Positions 10,392 to 23,300 of a stretch of DNA of 64,000 bases are shown here, piece after piece. Position numbers and translations under genes: made by a program. The DNA is taken from the NCBI GenBank assembly GCA_036250225.1, contig JAPZLL010000047.1, positions 1 through 64,000 of the forward strand, in the 5' to 3' direction. This DNA is from Cercophora sp. LCS_1. Lineage: Eukaryota; Ascomycota; Sordariomycetes; Sordariales; Lasiosphaeriaceae. How positions within the stretch are numbered: position 1 is the first letter of the stretch; the number at the start of each line of letters is the position of its first letter. The notes beneath the pieces were generated by a model. It was not told the origin of the DNA. It made no database searches and saw only the letters and a list, made by a program, of their open reading frames with translations.

Positions 10392-12047
10392 CTACGACTT
10401 GTGCTTCACCATATACGTCAACAGATCCACCTTGGTCACAACCGCAGCCGGCTTCGGCACGCCATCTGACCCAGTCTTGTCCGTTACCACCGCCGCGCTG
10501 TTCCACTCGAGGAAGCGGCTGAGCGCAGTCAAGGGCGTGTCCATAGTGATCTCGACAAATTTGCGCTTCTTGTCCTTCAAGTCGGAGCCGAACCTCCTTG
10601 GGTCTGTGACAACCTCGTCGATACGGCTAAAGTCAAACATGACATCGCTGACGGGGCTCTTGGCAGAAGCGCGTCCGCGAGAGATGTAGCTGAGCAAGTT
10701 GCCGAGGGTGACGAGACCAGCCAACTTGCCGTCTCCAGGCGAAAGGACGGGAAGCTGGTCGAAGCCCTTATCGCGCATCGTCTCGATAGCCTCGGCGCAC
10801 GCGCTTGTCGTGAGGACGGATGACACAGGCTTAAGGCGGAGAGAGCGGATGGTTGCGCCGGCGTAGGGGTCGCTTGGGCGGCGCGACGACTTCTTCTGGA
10901 GCTCAGCACCCTCCTGATTGACGTTTTTGTCATCCTCGGGGAGAAGATCGTTGGCAGCGAGCCAATCGTCGTCGGCAAACTTGGAAAGGTAGGAGCGGAT
11001 GCTGTCGGGGAGAACAACAACCACGACGTCGCCCTTGCCGAGGCCGAGATCCTTCACAGCGCGAACCATAGCAGCCATTGCGCTTCCAGAGCTACCGCCG
11101 ACAAGCAAGCCCTCCTCGGCAATCAGCCGGCGGGCAAGCTTGAAGGACTCCCTGTCATCCGTCTTGTACCACTTGTCCACAATCTCGCGGTCGAGCACGT
11201 CAGGGATGAAGTCGTAACCAATACCCTCAACTTTGTATGGCTGGTTCATGCCCTCGACATTCAGGGCCTCGGGAAGAGCAAGGATGCTGCCAATTGGGTC
11301 GGCGGAAATGACCTTCACGTTGGGGTCGTGTTTCCTCAAGCCCCTCGCAATACCAGTGATGGTGCCACCAGTTCCCGCGCCAGCAACAACCGCGGTGACC
11401 TTGCCGCCAGTCTGCGCCCAAATCTCCTCGGCTGTCCCAAACTCGTGCGCAAGCGGGTTATCCACATTGGTGTACTGGTCGAGAATGTGCGAATTGGGGA
11501 TCTCCTTCAATAACCTCCTCGCAACGCCAATGTGACTCTCAGGGGCATCCCATGCAGCCTGTGTGGGGGTTCGGATGATGGTTGCGCCAAGCGCGCGGAG
11601 GACCGAGACCTTCTCAGCGGACATCTTTTCGGGGAGGGTAATAATGGTCTTGTACCCCTTGATCGCGCCAACAAGGGCAAGGCCAATGCCGCTGGGAAAG
11701 GAAGGTGTCAGTTGGGCGGTCAGTGGGGTAAGCAGAGACACTCACGTATTGCCGCTCGTGGGCTCGATCAGAGTGTCGCCGGGCTTGATGCGCCCACTCT
11801 TCTCGGCCTCTTCGATCATGCGTAGCGCTATCCTGTCCTTGACACTGCCGCCGGCGTTGAACAGCTCAACCTTGGCGTAGACCTCGCACTCGATGCCAAG
11901 AGACTGGGGGACCTTGTTGAGCCGAACGAGCGGTGTGTTACCGATAAGCTCGGTCGCCGACATCTTGACACTCAGTTTTGGGGCCTCGAGGATCGGCACC
12001 GGAGGCCGGGTGGTGCCATTGCTAGCATTGCCGTTGAGCGCCGCCAT
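10392..12047 (-). CDS. CYS4: Cystathionine beta-synthase
   Basis: PLP enzyme condensing serine and homocysteine to cystathionine in transsulfuration. Two exons (11746-12047, 10392-11691) give 533 aa. The catalytic core has the PLP lysine in GGSVKDR (Lys about 70), the substrate loop TSGNTG (spanning the intron) and the phosphate-binding loop AGAGTGGT, followed by GGSSGSA. Two C-terminal CBS domains follow. No haem-binding N-terminal extension is present, as in yeast Cys4 and unlike the human enzyme. The fungal symbol could equally be mecB-like. A CACGTG element lies upstream at 12396. Confidence 0.95.
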
Positions 12048-13460
12048 CTTGTGCTGCTCAAGAGGGGTTTAGCGGGGGAGGGGTCACAACAAAGAGCTCG
12101 AGGTCGAAGGCCGCGACGAAGCTGAAGTGCCAAGAGCACGAGCAAGAGACGATGGGGTATACTGTTTGCGATGCAAGCTCGAGCAAAGGACAGAGAGGAA
12201 AAGAGGAATTGAGAGAAAGGAGGGCGGTGCTCAAAGATCAGAGCATGTCAAAAGGCAAGGAATGCGATTGCCGAAAACGAAGTGGGATGAGAAATCCGCG
12301 CTGCCCACAAAAAGGCCGACGATATGCGCCACCCGACCGGTGGGGCGAAAGGTTTCCAGAACGCCGAAAGAAGGCCAGTTGCGTAATTCGGGCCCCACGT
12401 GTCGTCTTGGCCCCCACAACCCGTGTCGCCCAGAACATCCATGGAAGACGGACCCTAACCCTCCCGCCCCTGAATCTCAATATCAGCTCTGGAGCTCGGT
12501 TCATCAAGACGAAGCCATGGAAGGCTATTTGTCGCAGACAATGGAACTTGAAGGCCCCTTTTTGCGCTCACTGCGGGGCTGTATCATCTGGTCCCGACAT
12601 TTACCGGCGTTTTGCACCCAGCATCCCCCACGGCCGCTCACAACACGCAAGCGGCACCGGTCGACTCTGATCTCGTCAGTCACTTCCGCAACACCAGGAA
12701 AGCGTCACCACTTCATTTCAACGGAGAGAAGAACCATTCAGTCTTCTCGAAACCGACATCTCAAAGCTTTCGATCTGAAGAGCATCAGGGTTCAAGGCCC
12801 AACAAAACTAGGTTTTTCCTCATGCGCCTCAAGGTTTGGGATCCAACAAGTTAGTTCCGGTCATAGCTACATATACCGGCGGCAAAAACCTCCCTCAGCC
12901 TCTGAGACCCTTCCACTCCTCAACCGGCCGCACTTGCGACGGTCAGAAGGGATCATTAGCAGTTTTATTGGTAATCATAGGGAGGAGACCGCTGCGCCAG
13001 CTACCCATGGTCCTCGGCTGTCTGGTGGTGACAATCAGACTTCCCAGATCGACTTAAGAACATCAAGTCGAGGTCCAGAGTGGAAGGCATCGAGGGCATG
13101 TGGGCGTGGGACGTGGGAAGTCACGTTGGCGGTGGCGCGGATTCGCTTGCACTCGCCCTATCCTTCGGGGGAGAGTGCGGTTTCCGCTGGAGTGTTCGCC
13201 GCCAAGCAGACGATGATGACATATGCGCGGGAACCATCTCTGTCAGAGCCCATTGCTTGCACTGGGGGCGCAGGTGAATAGTCCCAGCCAGGTGCTGAGT
13301 CTATCAAGTTGGGCGAGGCATGGGGCGCACTGCATTTTGGCCTTTCAGGGGAAAGATACGACTCGTGTTTTACTGGACGGCTAGCTAATCTTCAGGCATT
13401 GCATGGAATACAGAAAAATAGGGCCCAGCCCGTCACACAACATCTGCCATCCTCTAGTTC
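12048..13460. other. Long intergenic region upstream of CBS
   Basis: 1.4 kb. A 384-codon open frame on the plus strand (12127-13281) covers most of it, but its product is low in hydrophobic residues, has no recognisable motif, and overlaps open frames on other frames. I do not call a gene. Confidence 0.4.
12396..12401. promoter_or_regulatory. CACGTG E-box upstream of CBS
   Basis: A palindromic CACGTG about 350 bp upstream of the CBS start codon. In yeast the Cbf1-Met4 system acts on sulfur genes through this core. Whether it works so here is inference; a 6-mer occurs often by chance. Confidence 0.25.
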
Positions 13461-13763
13461 TCATCCGGCATAGATGCCGGCCACAGCCATTGTAATACCA
13501 GTACGGGCTGTTGGCGGACCGTTGGTGTCATTGATCATGCCAATGGTCTTGTCAGGGGACCGCTTTTGCAGCATTCCTTTGCCGTAGGTGAAGGTTTTGG
13601 CGAGGAGGTGCTTAGCGGCAGTCGCATCCTCCGCGTCGACAGACTGCATGCCATCGTCGTGGTGGACGCTAATGGTGTTGGGCTGGTTGGGAATGGCTGC
13701 TGCCACGAGAGACGAGGTGGCGAGCCAGATGAGGAGGGTGGTTTTGCTAAGTGAAGCAAGCAT
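13461..13763 (-). CDS. Small predicted secreted protein with a Kex2-type site
   Basis: 100 aa, single exon, no family recognised. The first about 22 residues form a good signal peptide (basic-free start, LLIWLATSSLVAAA core, small residues before the cut). The rest is hydrophilic and has no Cys, with a dibasic Lys-Arg near residue 68 that could be cut by a Kex2-like protease to release a 30-residue C-terminal peptide. The ATG context (TCATCATGC) is acceptable. Possible roles are a propeptide or a small effector-like protein; nothing in the sequence decides. It could also be a chance frame. Confidence 0.5.
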   Translation of the reverse strand: MLASLSKTTLLIWLATSSLVAAAIPNQPNTISVHHDDGMQSVDAEDATAAKHLLAKTFTYGKGMLQKRSPDKTIGMINDTNGPPTARTGITMAVAGIYAG

Positions 13764-14811
13764 GATGAAATAGATTTTGAAGGAGTTTGACTATACAGTG
13801 GAGTTCTTGTTGAGTAGTAGGTTTTTGGTCGATCCGATGATGAGTCCCTGTAGGGTTTCTATCCCAGCACAAGCCACCCAAATCCAAGAATAGCCCACCA
13901 CGTTGTCTGATCTTCAGCGGGAAGATCTGCCTCACACAATCGTTACAATGAAGATGTAGAAGCGTCGTCCATTTATAATGAAGAAAACGCTGGGATTTTG
14001 CGATGCTTGGCTGTTCGAGTAGGTAACTACCTTACGTGAGGTAGGTAGACGCAGCCCGCCCGCCCGACAATGTGTTGTGATGCTCAACACCAAAAATCCC
14101 ACGTCGTGATAAACCATGGCAAAACCCCAAGAGGTTCGACAAAATGTAGATAGATGGAACACATTACCGGGTTCAAGAAGCAAAACCCCTTGGCGTTTTG
14201 TCGCATGATGTCAGCTTGTGTGCTCAATCCCGACCGAGGCACCAATCATGTCTCGTGGGTGGCTCAAAGGGGGTTCGGGCTCAAGACCCTTGGCTGTCTT
14301 CAGTCTCAACGCCCAGTCGAGACCATCTTCGCATAATCATCAAGACTTGTAATTAATTTCCACTGTGCTAAGCATCCAGTTTCACATCATGATGGTGCCA
14401 CACCACATTGGAGCGGGATTGACTGGACAGACAAGCAGCCCGTTTCTTGGAGCATTGCAACCCGTTTTGCACTGAGCTGCCTTAGGTTGAACTGGGTATT
14501 CTGGAGTGAGCGATCGCCACCTCTGTCCAAGGCAAACTTTACCCTGTATTTGGGGCGTTCTTTGTAGACCCTTCTCTGCATCAGTGTCCGGGATATTCAG
14601 CTAGCTAACCACGAAGGATCATGTCACGTGTGGGGGCCCAATTGAACCAGGAATGCCTAAATTCAGGGCCCCTGTGCAGCCTTTTGTCTTTTTGGCATGC
14701 TCACGAACGTCTCGAGAACCACAAAACACGAAACGCCTGGCCGTCTGGCCTCACATCTCAAGAGCTTCCTTCACCATTCCTTCACACATACCGAACCTCG
14801 ACGCGTCCAAA
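13764..14811. other. Intergenic upstream of the first HET gene
   Basis: About 1 kb; no conserved coding text seen on either strand. Likely holds the promoters of the small secreted protein and of the HET gene. Confidence 0.4.
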
Positions 14812-17209
14812 ATGGCCAAGCAAGCAATTCCAGATTTTCTCAATGCAGGGGAAGACAGGCTGGAGGCCGTCTACACCCAAACGCTTTCGAGGTTCTCCAA
14901 TTGTGAGTTGCTAGTTCTAGTGAGACCACATCATGAAAATTCACCAAATTGACTCGGATTGACCCGTAAACCACATAGTCCCGCGCTTTATCGGACCTCC
15001 AATACTGCCGGGACATGGGCGAGCTTACGGCTCGTGATCACGAGCTTCGACCTGAGGCTTTACAGAATAGCTTCATCGACGAACACACACCTCAACTCCT
15101 AAAGCCGACTTGGCCGGCTACACCTTCTGAGCAGCAACCTGACTCCCAGGAAATCGAATTGCACCCGCCTCTCGCCTCAACAGATGACTTTCGTCTCCTC
15201 GAAATACTTCCCGGTCCAGACAATACGCCACTCGAATGCCGCCTACATGCCTGCTCTCGAATCGGGGACCGCGGGGCTTACGACGCCCTCTCGTATACCT
15301 GGGACCTCGAAGATATGTACCAGAGCGAACTGAGAATCCACCTTGCGGAAAAATTCGACCGAACGGAATGCCGCATCGTCTGCAACGGAATCGAAATGCC
15401 CGTCCGGTTTAATCTCTTCTTCGCGTTGCATCGGCTAAGAAGGGAGGACTCATCTCATGTCTTGTGGGCCGACGCGATATGCATCAACCAGGACGATGTT
15501 GACGAGCGGAGTCAACAAGTCTCAGTCATGGGCGAGATCTTTCAGAATGCGCATAGCGTCCTGGTGTGGCTCGGCCCCGACATGTCCAACACAGTGTCAC
15601 CCTCGACCGAGGACTGGCGGTTCACAGATCGATACTATGCTGATATTTGTCTGTCGCTGGCAACAGCCTTTTCCGGAGCCTGCGCTGTGGTGTCGACTTG
15701 GGCTGCTGCAAACGGGTTCGCCGATAAGATGGGAGAGATCCGATGCAGGACCAAAGCATCTAAGCCTGTCATTCCTGGCAGTGCCGACCTGCCAGCCAAC
15801 AGCCCAATCTGGTCCGACGTCCTCCAGCTCTACAACAGGAGATGGTTCTCAAGGCTCTGGGTGATCCAAGAGATCGCTCTCGCCCAGCGCGCCACCGTGA
15901 TCTGGGGCGACCACGAGATGGCATGGGAATGGATCGGACTCGCCGCATCCATCATCCGCACCAACTGGAACAAGATCACACCCGAGCGCATTGAAAACTC
16001 CAGCGAAGAGGGACCCTCGCCACGCTTGGTTCCGCCCGGCGTGATGAACGCCTACTTCATGTACCGCATCTCCCCTCGCAGGGTTTCTTCGAGCCGCTCC
16101 GCTTCTCCTTTTGCGAGCTCCTCGCCCTGACCAAACAGTTTGGCTGCACCAGCACCCACGACAAAGTCTTCGGCCTCCTCGGACTCACCACAACAGACGG
16201 CGCCAACAAACTCATCACGCCAGACTACCGAAAGCCCATATCAACTCTATACCGAGACATCGCAACAGCCATGATCCACCACACCGGGTCCCTCGACCTC
16301 CTATCCCACGCCCGCCTCGACACCCATCTCTACAGCGACCGGACCTTCGGCCCCGACCGTGACCTCCCCTCCTGGGTCCCAACGTGGGATACCATCCGCC
16401 AACAAACCCTCACCCCTCTCGAACGCGATCATTGCACAGGCTCATTCCAAGCCGGACTTGCCGGTGGAAGGGGTGTCCAACTCGGCAACAACAACAGCCC
16501 AGGTCCAGATCGACTCGTCGTCCGCGGGAAACTTCTCGAGCACATCAGAGGTGCACGACGTTGCTTCTACGACTACGAATACGACGCCCAACACGCCCGA
16601 TTCATCAGGATGCGTTCACGCTTGGATGGTATCAACCCGGGGGATATCGAGAGCGATACAGCCGAGGGAAAACTTCTCGAGGGGATCCTCTCGGGTTTTG
16701 GCAAATCCGAACTGGAGGAACCGGCCATGACGCTGACGGCCGGTAAGACGTGGTACGGCACGCCTGTGACGGAGCGGAGGAAGTGCCTGGCCGATTTTGC
16801 GACTGCTTTGCTCAATGGTCGGCTTTGGCATACGCTGCGGTGGAGCGCGTTTGGGGTTGGCGAGTCGGGCAGTCGGCTAGAGGATGAGGGGCATCGACCA
16901 GCCGGGGATGTTGGTGCCCCATGGGGAGGAGGTGGCGGAGGGGTGACGTTGGATGAGTTGAAGGCGCTGGCAAGAGGGGGAAATGAACATGTGTTTATGG
17001 ATGCTGTTTCGTCGACTTTTGGACCAATCGATACGGAGCCTGGTGATAAGCTGTGTATCATCTATGGGACGCGTGTGCCGTTCGTCGTTCGATGGGACGA
17101 GGCCAGACTGGGGTTTAGGCTTGTTGGCGAGTGTTATGTTGACGATTACATGCATGGTGAAGCTGTGGAAGATGGTCGGTATGAGGAAACGTGGGTTGAA
17201 CTGGATTGA
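14812..17209 (+). CDS. HET-domain protein (heterokaryon incompatibility), frame uncertain at 16.05 kb
   Basis: HET domains trigger regulated cell death in fungal non-self recognition. The N-terminal HET blocks are clear: YDALSYTWD, VLWADAICINQDD, MGEIFQNAHSVLVWLG, then WFSRLWVIQEIALA. After FCELLALTKQFGCT comes DKVFGLLGL, and the C-terminal half is typical of the large HET family. My model is three exons (14812-14919, 14979-16040, 16082-17209), 765 aa. The join at 16040/16082 uses a 41-nt intron that deletes conserved-looking text (NAYFMYRIS). If that intron is not real, the gene has a 1-nt frameshift and is a pseudogene. The ATG at 15015 is an alternative start that avoids the first intron. 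Confidence 0.8.
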
Positions 17210-17332
17210 TTTGGTAGCCTACTTACTTCTATCGATACTTCCCGAATAATACTTCACATTCGACAAGCATGATCTTGTGAAGCCGATCTTGGTCAAGACA
17301 GCGTCCGATGATTCAACTGCATTACATCCAAC

Positions 17333-20300
17333 CTAAGAAGGGCTAACAAAAGGCGGGAAAGGCCCCTTGTATCTAAACGGATGACCCTCCTTTCCACCAA
17401 AATTCACCTGTAGATGCAGATCCGCGTTCCCCTCAAGCACATCAATGAAGATGCAAGGATAGAGCGGTCCATACTCAAAGTCTGTGTTCACAAACGCATT
17501 GCCTGAGAGCCAAAGTCAGCAATTGCCACCAGACGCTTTGACAGAACCATACTCACCAACATTGCGCCGAACACCATTCAGCGTGACAAAGCCCTCACCG
17601 GCCGTCCGATCCATGCCGACGCCAACAACATCACCGACGGTGAACTTGCCGGCCTCACCAAAGTCGGCGCTCGGGGGTCTGGCCCAACCATCATTGACCA
17701 TGAGGTCGCCAGTATTATAGTAACCCCACGATTGGGTGTTGTAGCCGGGACCTCTGCTCCTCAACGTCGTGAGGCCATCGTCAAAACCGAATGCGATTTC
17801 ACTTTGCACGTTAGGAAGGCAGCAATGTAAGAGAAGGGAAAACTTACAAGAGTAGAGAAGTATCTAGGATAGTGACCTCAAAGTAGAAGTACGGGCCTGC
17901 TTTAGTGGGCGGGATGGGCGCAGCGGACCGGAGGGGAATAATCCAACTGGCATCATCGGCCTCATACTTGATGTCTAAAAACCCGGGTCAGAGCCGAGAC
18001 TGCGTGAGTGAGTGAGTGGATGGAAGAAACGCACCTTGAACCCTGCAATCCTCATGGCCCTCTCTTTTACATGGCGTGATTGACAGGTCGTCCGACACAC
18101 TATCGGGCAGCGGGATTGTCGATGGGGTGACGTAGTCCTGCCTCGTGTACTCATACTTGGCCTCCAACTCTTCCGCGATCTCGGGCCAGCCGTACTCGGC
18201 AGCGATGTCGGCACAGGTCCAGTTGTCACGGTCAAGTTGTGCAGGGTCGGCACCCATATCAACGAGCTTGCGGAAAAGTTCAATGTCACCGAGTTGGGCA
18301 GCCACATGCAGCGGCTCGGGCAGATTTTTCCATGTGTCTCCTTGCTTCATGACTTGGTCCATGTAGCGCTTGAGTAGTATTCCGTTGGCCGGCGCGCCTT
18401 GTGCATGCATTTTGACGAGCTCGAGCAGATTTGGAGCGGGGACAACCTTGATGCGATCCAAAATCTCCTGCACAACGTCTTCAAGGTCGGAGGCGGTTAG
18501 GTTGGTATGTGTATGGAGCTTGATTAGCGTGTTGATCCTCATCATATCGTTGATCCGATCGTGGAACAGAATCTCACGCAGGCAATCGGCCGTCGAAGTC
18601 TCAATGGCCATGTCCAGAAGAAGATCGATAACCTCGGCAATGTAGGTGGGAAGTACGCTGAGCGCCTTGCTGTCCATGAGCAACTTGATGAGCGTCGGGC
18701 TTCGGTTGTACGCAGCGATGTGCAGAGGTGTGTAGTCGTTCCATCCGTCTGCTCTGATGTTGAGGTCGACGTCTTCGCAGGCAAGGAGAATCTCCACCAT
18801 CTCCAAGTTCTCGTTCTCGCAGGCAAGACTGATCGCTGTTTGGCCGTACTTTGGGTCGACGTTGTTGATGGTGAAGGGCCACTGCTTGACAATGAAACGT
18901 GCCGACTTGACACAGTTGGTTCGGGCGGCAGCAAGAATCAGCGATTCCGCTTTCTTGGTGTTTGGGTCGCGCTGGATCCTTCCTTCTAAACTGAGGAGGT
19001 ACTCAGTGGTGTCGTCATTGCCCTCCTCGAGAGAGTCATGGGCAGGAGTCCGGTCGTCCCCGTTCCGAGCCCGTGGGTCGCATCCATTCTCAACCAAAAA
19101 CCTTGCCATGGAAGGCTCGGGCCACAAGGCAGCGTAATGGAGCGGAGTATTCAGCACATCATCCGTCGCGTCTAATGCCTTGGGTTCGCGCTCCAAAATC
19201 GCTTCAACGACCTGTTGAAGCCCCTTGCACGCTGCGGGCATCACAGGTGTTGCTCCCACTTTGTTCCTGGCATTGCAATCCGCAGCAGGGTGGTAGCCCT
19301 TACCATCCCCACGACCGCTCGGGATTCCGCGGACGAGTCCCACTGCCGCATTTGAGGCTCGGGAGATGACTGCAGTGTGTAGTGGGGTGCGGCCATCAAC
19401 ATCCCTTGCTTCTAGATCGAAGCCATTGTCTAGGAGCTCGGAAATAAGCTCTTGGTCATCCAACTTGACTGCAAAGTGGAGGCATGACTGGTCTCCTTTA
19501 CCCCGAGCCTTGACCGCACGACTGGATTTGATAAAGTCCTTTAGTAGTTCTCTCTTGTTTACGGTTCCGCTTTCACCAAGACCCTCATTACGCTCGGATT
19601 TATGCCGCGATGAGAGGTACTCTGGGTCGAACTCCAGGTAGTTCTTGAAAAGGTAGTCCAATGGCGTCCGCCCTTCGTTGTCCAAAGCCTGGAGAGACAG
19701 CGTTGGCCTCTGAAGGAGCACGCGGGCGTTCTCCGTGTAGCCAAGACTGACTGTGATGTGCAGTGCACTGCGGCCCCATATGTCTTCTTCGCTGTACTTG
19801 CTGTCGAATTGGAGTTCCCTCAGGATGATCTTGAGGCATTGTTCGTTGCCGCTGGCAGCCGCGCAGTGGAGCGGCGTCATGCCATCGATGCCAGAAGAGA
19901 TCACGGCTTGCTTCTTGACCGCTTCTGCTTTGACCCTGGAGGCGGCCTCCCAGGTTTCGAGTTTTTTGTCGCTTGGAAGCATTTCGCTCAGATTCTCATC
20001 GCGGCCGGCTAGGGCAGCCAGATGGTACGGGTTGCGCTTGAGATTTGTCACAATTTTGTGAAAGCCCAAGTCAGAAACACCAGCAGCGTTAAAAACGGGG
20101 AGAAAGATATCCTCGCTGTGCACAGACGCCAAATGCTACATTGAAAGCGTCAGCTCACTGCAAACGGTACGAGGGAATGGCTCTTACCAGAGGAGTCCAC
20201 CCAAAGATGTCGGCTTTTGCCACTTGTTTGTGTCGCTCGTCGCCTTTATTCATCGGTCAGTGTTCTTTCTCGTGCTCTTGCTTGGGTCACGTACGCGTGA

Positions 20301-23300
20301 GTCCGAAACTTTCCGATGTGAGTGTCTCCCGGCGGGGCCTACTTTGGCTCTCCTGGGGTGGAAGTATGGCACTTTTGGGCTCCAACTGAGGGCCCCTCTT
20401 CGCTTCCATCTCTTGCTTGATGGCATTGAGCACTCTTATATGGCCCTTCCCGAAGCCGAGCTTGCGTTCCAGGAACTCATTGTTGATGTCAGCAAGTTCA
20501 GCGTTTGTAAAAGACAAGATCTTGCTGTTGTCCTCTTCCTCCTTGCGGTTCCCGTTGGCCACCTCGTCTGGATCGTCGAGACTGGCTTTAAAGAAGCGGA
20601 AATACCTGATGAACTGCTTCTTCCGGCCCTGTACCTCATAGACAGGGGCAAGCTTCGTTACAACAGACCAGTAACGACCCAATATTGTGATAAGCTGCTC
20701 TAGCTCGGCGTGCAGATCGGCGGGTGGCGGAAGGGCTGCGTCGTATGGCTCACAGGCGACATAGAGGAAATCCATGACTCGAGTGATGACAGCGTAGCAA
20801 AATCTCTCCTCTGCGGCTCTGCCAACTGGAACACTTCTTAGGAGCTGCTGGTACGCCGCAGCGATGTCCGACCAAGGCTGCCCTTGCTGAGGCTCAGGCA
20901 CCAATTTGAGGATCGCGTTATTCGGGAGCAAGTCTTCCACGCTGAGAACAGGAATGATGCAGAGAAGGATATCTGTCAGGCTCCCAAGCCCGTAGGTTTC
21001 CATTTGCCGAACAGCTTTTGTCAAAGTGCGGTGCCTCAGCGTTGGGCGTGCCCATGTTTCGTGTAGCTCGTCGAGGACGAACCTGTGTCGACCGTCGATC
21101 TCGACGTTATCTTCCTTGCTGGAAAGGTCTTGCCAAAGAAAGTCCCTGGGAAGATGCTCGGAAATCATCCACATGAAGCTAGTGAAGAGATGTTGGGCGA
21201 GAATGGTGGGGAGATAACCGTTGGAGATGGTTGCGTACTCGTGGAGAAACGGGTTCTTCTCGTCCAGGAAAGCTAAGACAGGGATGTTAGTTCACCACAC
21301 TGCGGGGACGTTCTGGACAGAGGCAGACTTACTCTTCGGCGGCCGGCCATGGTAGCCGATAATAAGCTGGATGTCGGTATCCTGAATGGCGGGGTTTCGG
21401 AACCACTTGAAGCTCTTACCACTGCCTTCCGCGGCTCCTCCATCAACGGTTATTGGATCCTTGTCATTGAAGTGACCTTGATCGACCAATAACTCGTCAA
21501 CCCACCAAGATAAATCGCGACGCAAGGAGCCGTCTCCGCAGTTGTTTCCCAAGATACGGCAATACCTATACCTCATGCCTTTACCAGATTCGGCCCGGCG
21601 CCAATCCTTCCCTTCTCCTCTGCCACCCTTGTCTCTTTCCGGTTCCTTTCTCTCCTCCGAGAGTTTGGCCTCGATGCTCGCCATCCAGAGCGACAAGGCG
21701 GCTTCGACCTTCCCAAGGTCAACTTGCCACTTTCCGTCCCTTTCCTTTTCGGCGGGAGTTGGTTCGTGTGCCTCGCCCTTTGGGAGACGCCATCGTCGAA
21801 TGGGAAGAGAGATAGTGTCGTTTTGTCTCTCAGGCGCACCAGTGGAGGTGGGAGGGTGAACGTCGACGATCCACTCAAGCTTGTCCAGGGTCTTTTGCGC
21901 AACTTTGGGGCGTCTCCTGTAGGCAGTTCCATCTGCTTTAGGGGCATCGGGGAAAAAGGTGTCTAAAAAATGCTCGATCGATTTGACGAGGGCCAGTGCC
22001 GCCTCGGAGGATTTCGATTTCCAACCACACAAGTCGCTGAGTCTCTCGCGGACCCGCAGCAAGTGCTGGCTGCTCGCTTGTTGGAAATATGGGAGCTTGG
22101 GCTCGAGAACGGACCCGACATTAAGGCTTTTGCCTGACGACACGGACGCCACATGGCCGGCGATACCGCTTTTTTCCTCGCCTTGCAGTGACTTTGGCCG
22201 TTCAGCCGCTTCTGTAGACGCCGCCGCTCGCGAGTTGAGCTCCTTGGCGGGACGAAAGTAAAACGGGGTTTCATCTTCGGGCCGTGACAGATTTACTTCC
22301 CATTTGTACTTGACCTCAGCTCCCCCGTTGTCGCCAAGATACTGCACATTTTGGGGAGTCTCACGGTGGAAATTGCGGAACTCGGGGCAGAAAACGATGT
22401 GCGTAGCCAAGAACTCAAGTTCATACTCTGCCATGGCCTTTGTGTGGCCGGGGATCCTCCCTAGTCTCCTTCGGATGAGCGCTCTAATTAAGGCCATCAA
22501 GAAAATCGCCACCAGCTGCGCGATCGAACAAGGATAGGCGAGACCGCGGAGGCCGATGAATTGGGCAACGAAACCCCCTCCAGCTGAGAAAACACCAAGC
22601 ACTGTGAGTAGCTCCCACGTTGTGCTGATGTTTCCATGTTGTGGGTCGTGCTTCTCATGGTGTGAAATGGGCTTGAAAGTACTCTTGCGGCGCGGCGCTG
22701 GCTCCTTATCCTTGGTGTCCTCGATCCGACTCGAAGTAATGACGTATCGCTTGGGGCCAGCGAGAATGGCGTAAGGCTCAAACGTCTGGTCGCTGACTGT
22801 CTGGCCCTGTTGAATCCAGACCAGCCGAGGGTAATGTTTCAGCTCATCGTCCGGCGTCCTGCCCTCAGCCTCCGACTTTTTCTCCAGGACTTTCCATGAA
22901 CGTTCTGTCGTGCTTTGCTCTACGGCAAGCGAACACAGCCCCATGCCGAAAACGAGGAGAAACGATCCGACAACATAGCTACTGAGGCCATATGACTTTG
23001 GTTCGTATCGAATTTGGCTTTTGAACGTTTCATTGTGAACGGTAGCCACGGCGATTGCGATCAGTCCAAGCTGAAGAACAACGGCAAAGAGAGCGGCGAG
23101 AAACAGCTCATGTCGTTTTCTCATCCAGGCCTTCTCGAAATGATCCGAGGAAAGGTTGAGTTGCAGATTTGGTGGTCTTGGAGGATCGTCGTACTCATCC
23201 GTGTCGTCGCCGGAATCGGTGGCCTCGACGTCCTTCTTGGCCTTCCCTTTCTGCAGGCCAGGCCAAATGAGAACCACATACCGGCGGAAAAAACGCTCGA

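Noticed and set aside
12127..13281. 384-codon open frame on the plus strand
   Set aside because: No motif, odd composition (rich in Arg, Ser, Pro), overlaps other open frames, and covers the CBS promoter side; probably chance in G+C-rich DNA.
16061..16081. A 21-nt GT..AG stretch as an intron in the first HET gene
   Set aside because: Too short to splice and a multiple of three, so it would not correct the frame.
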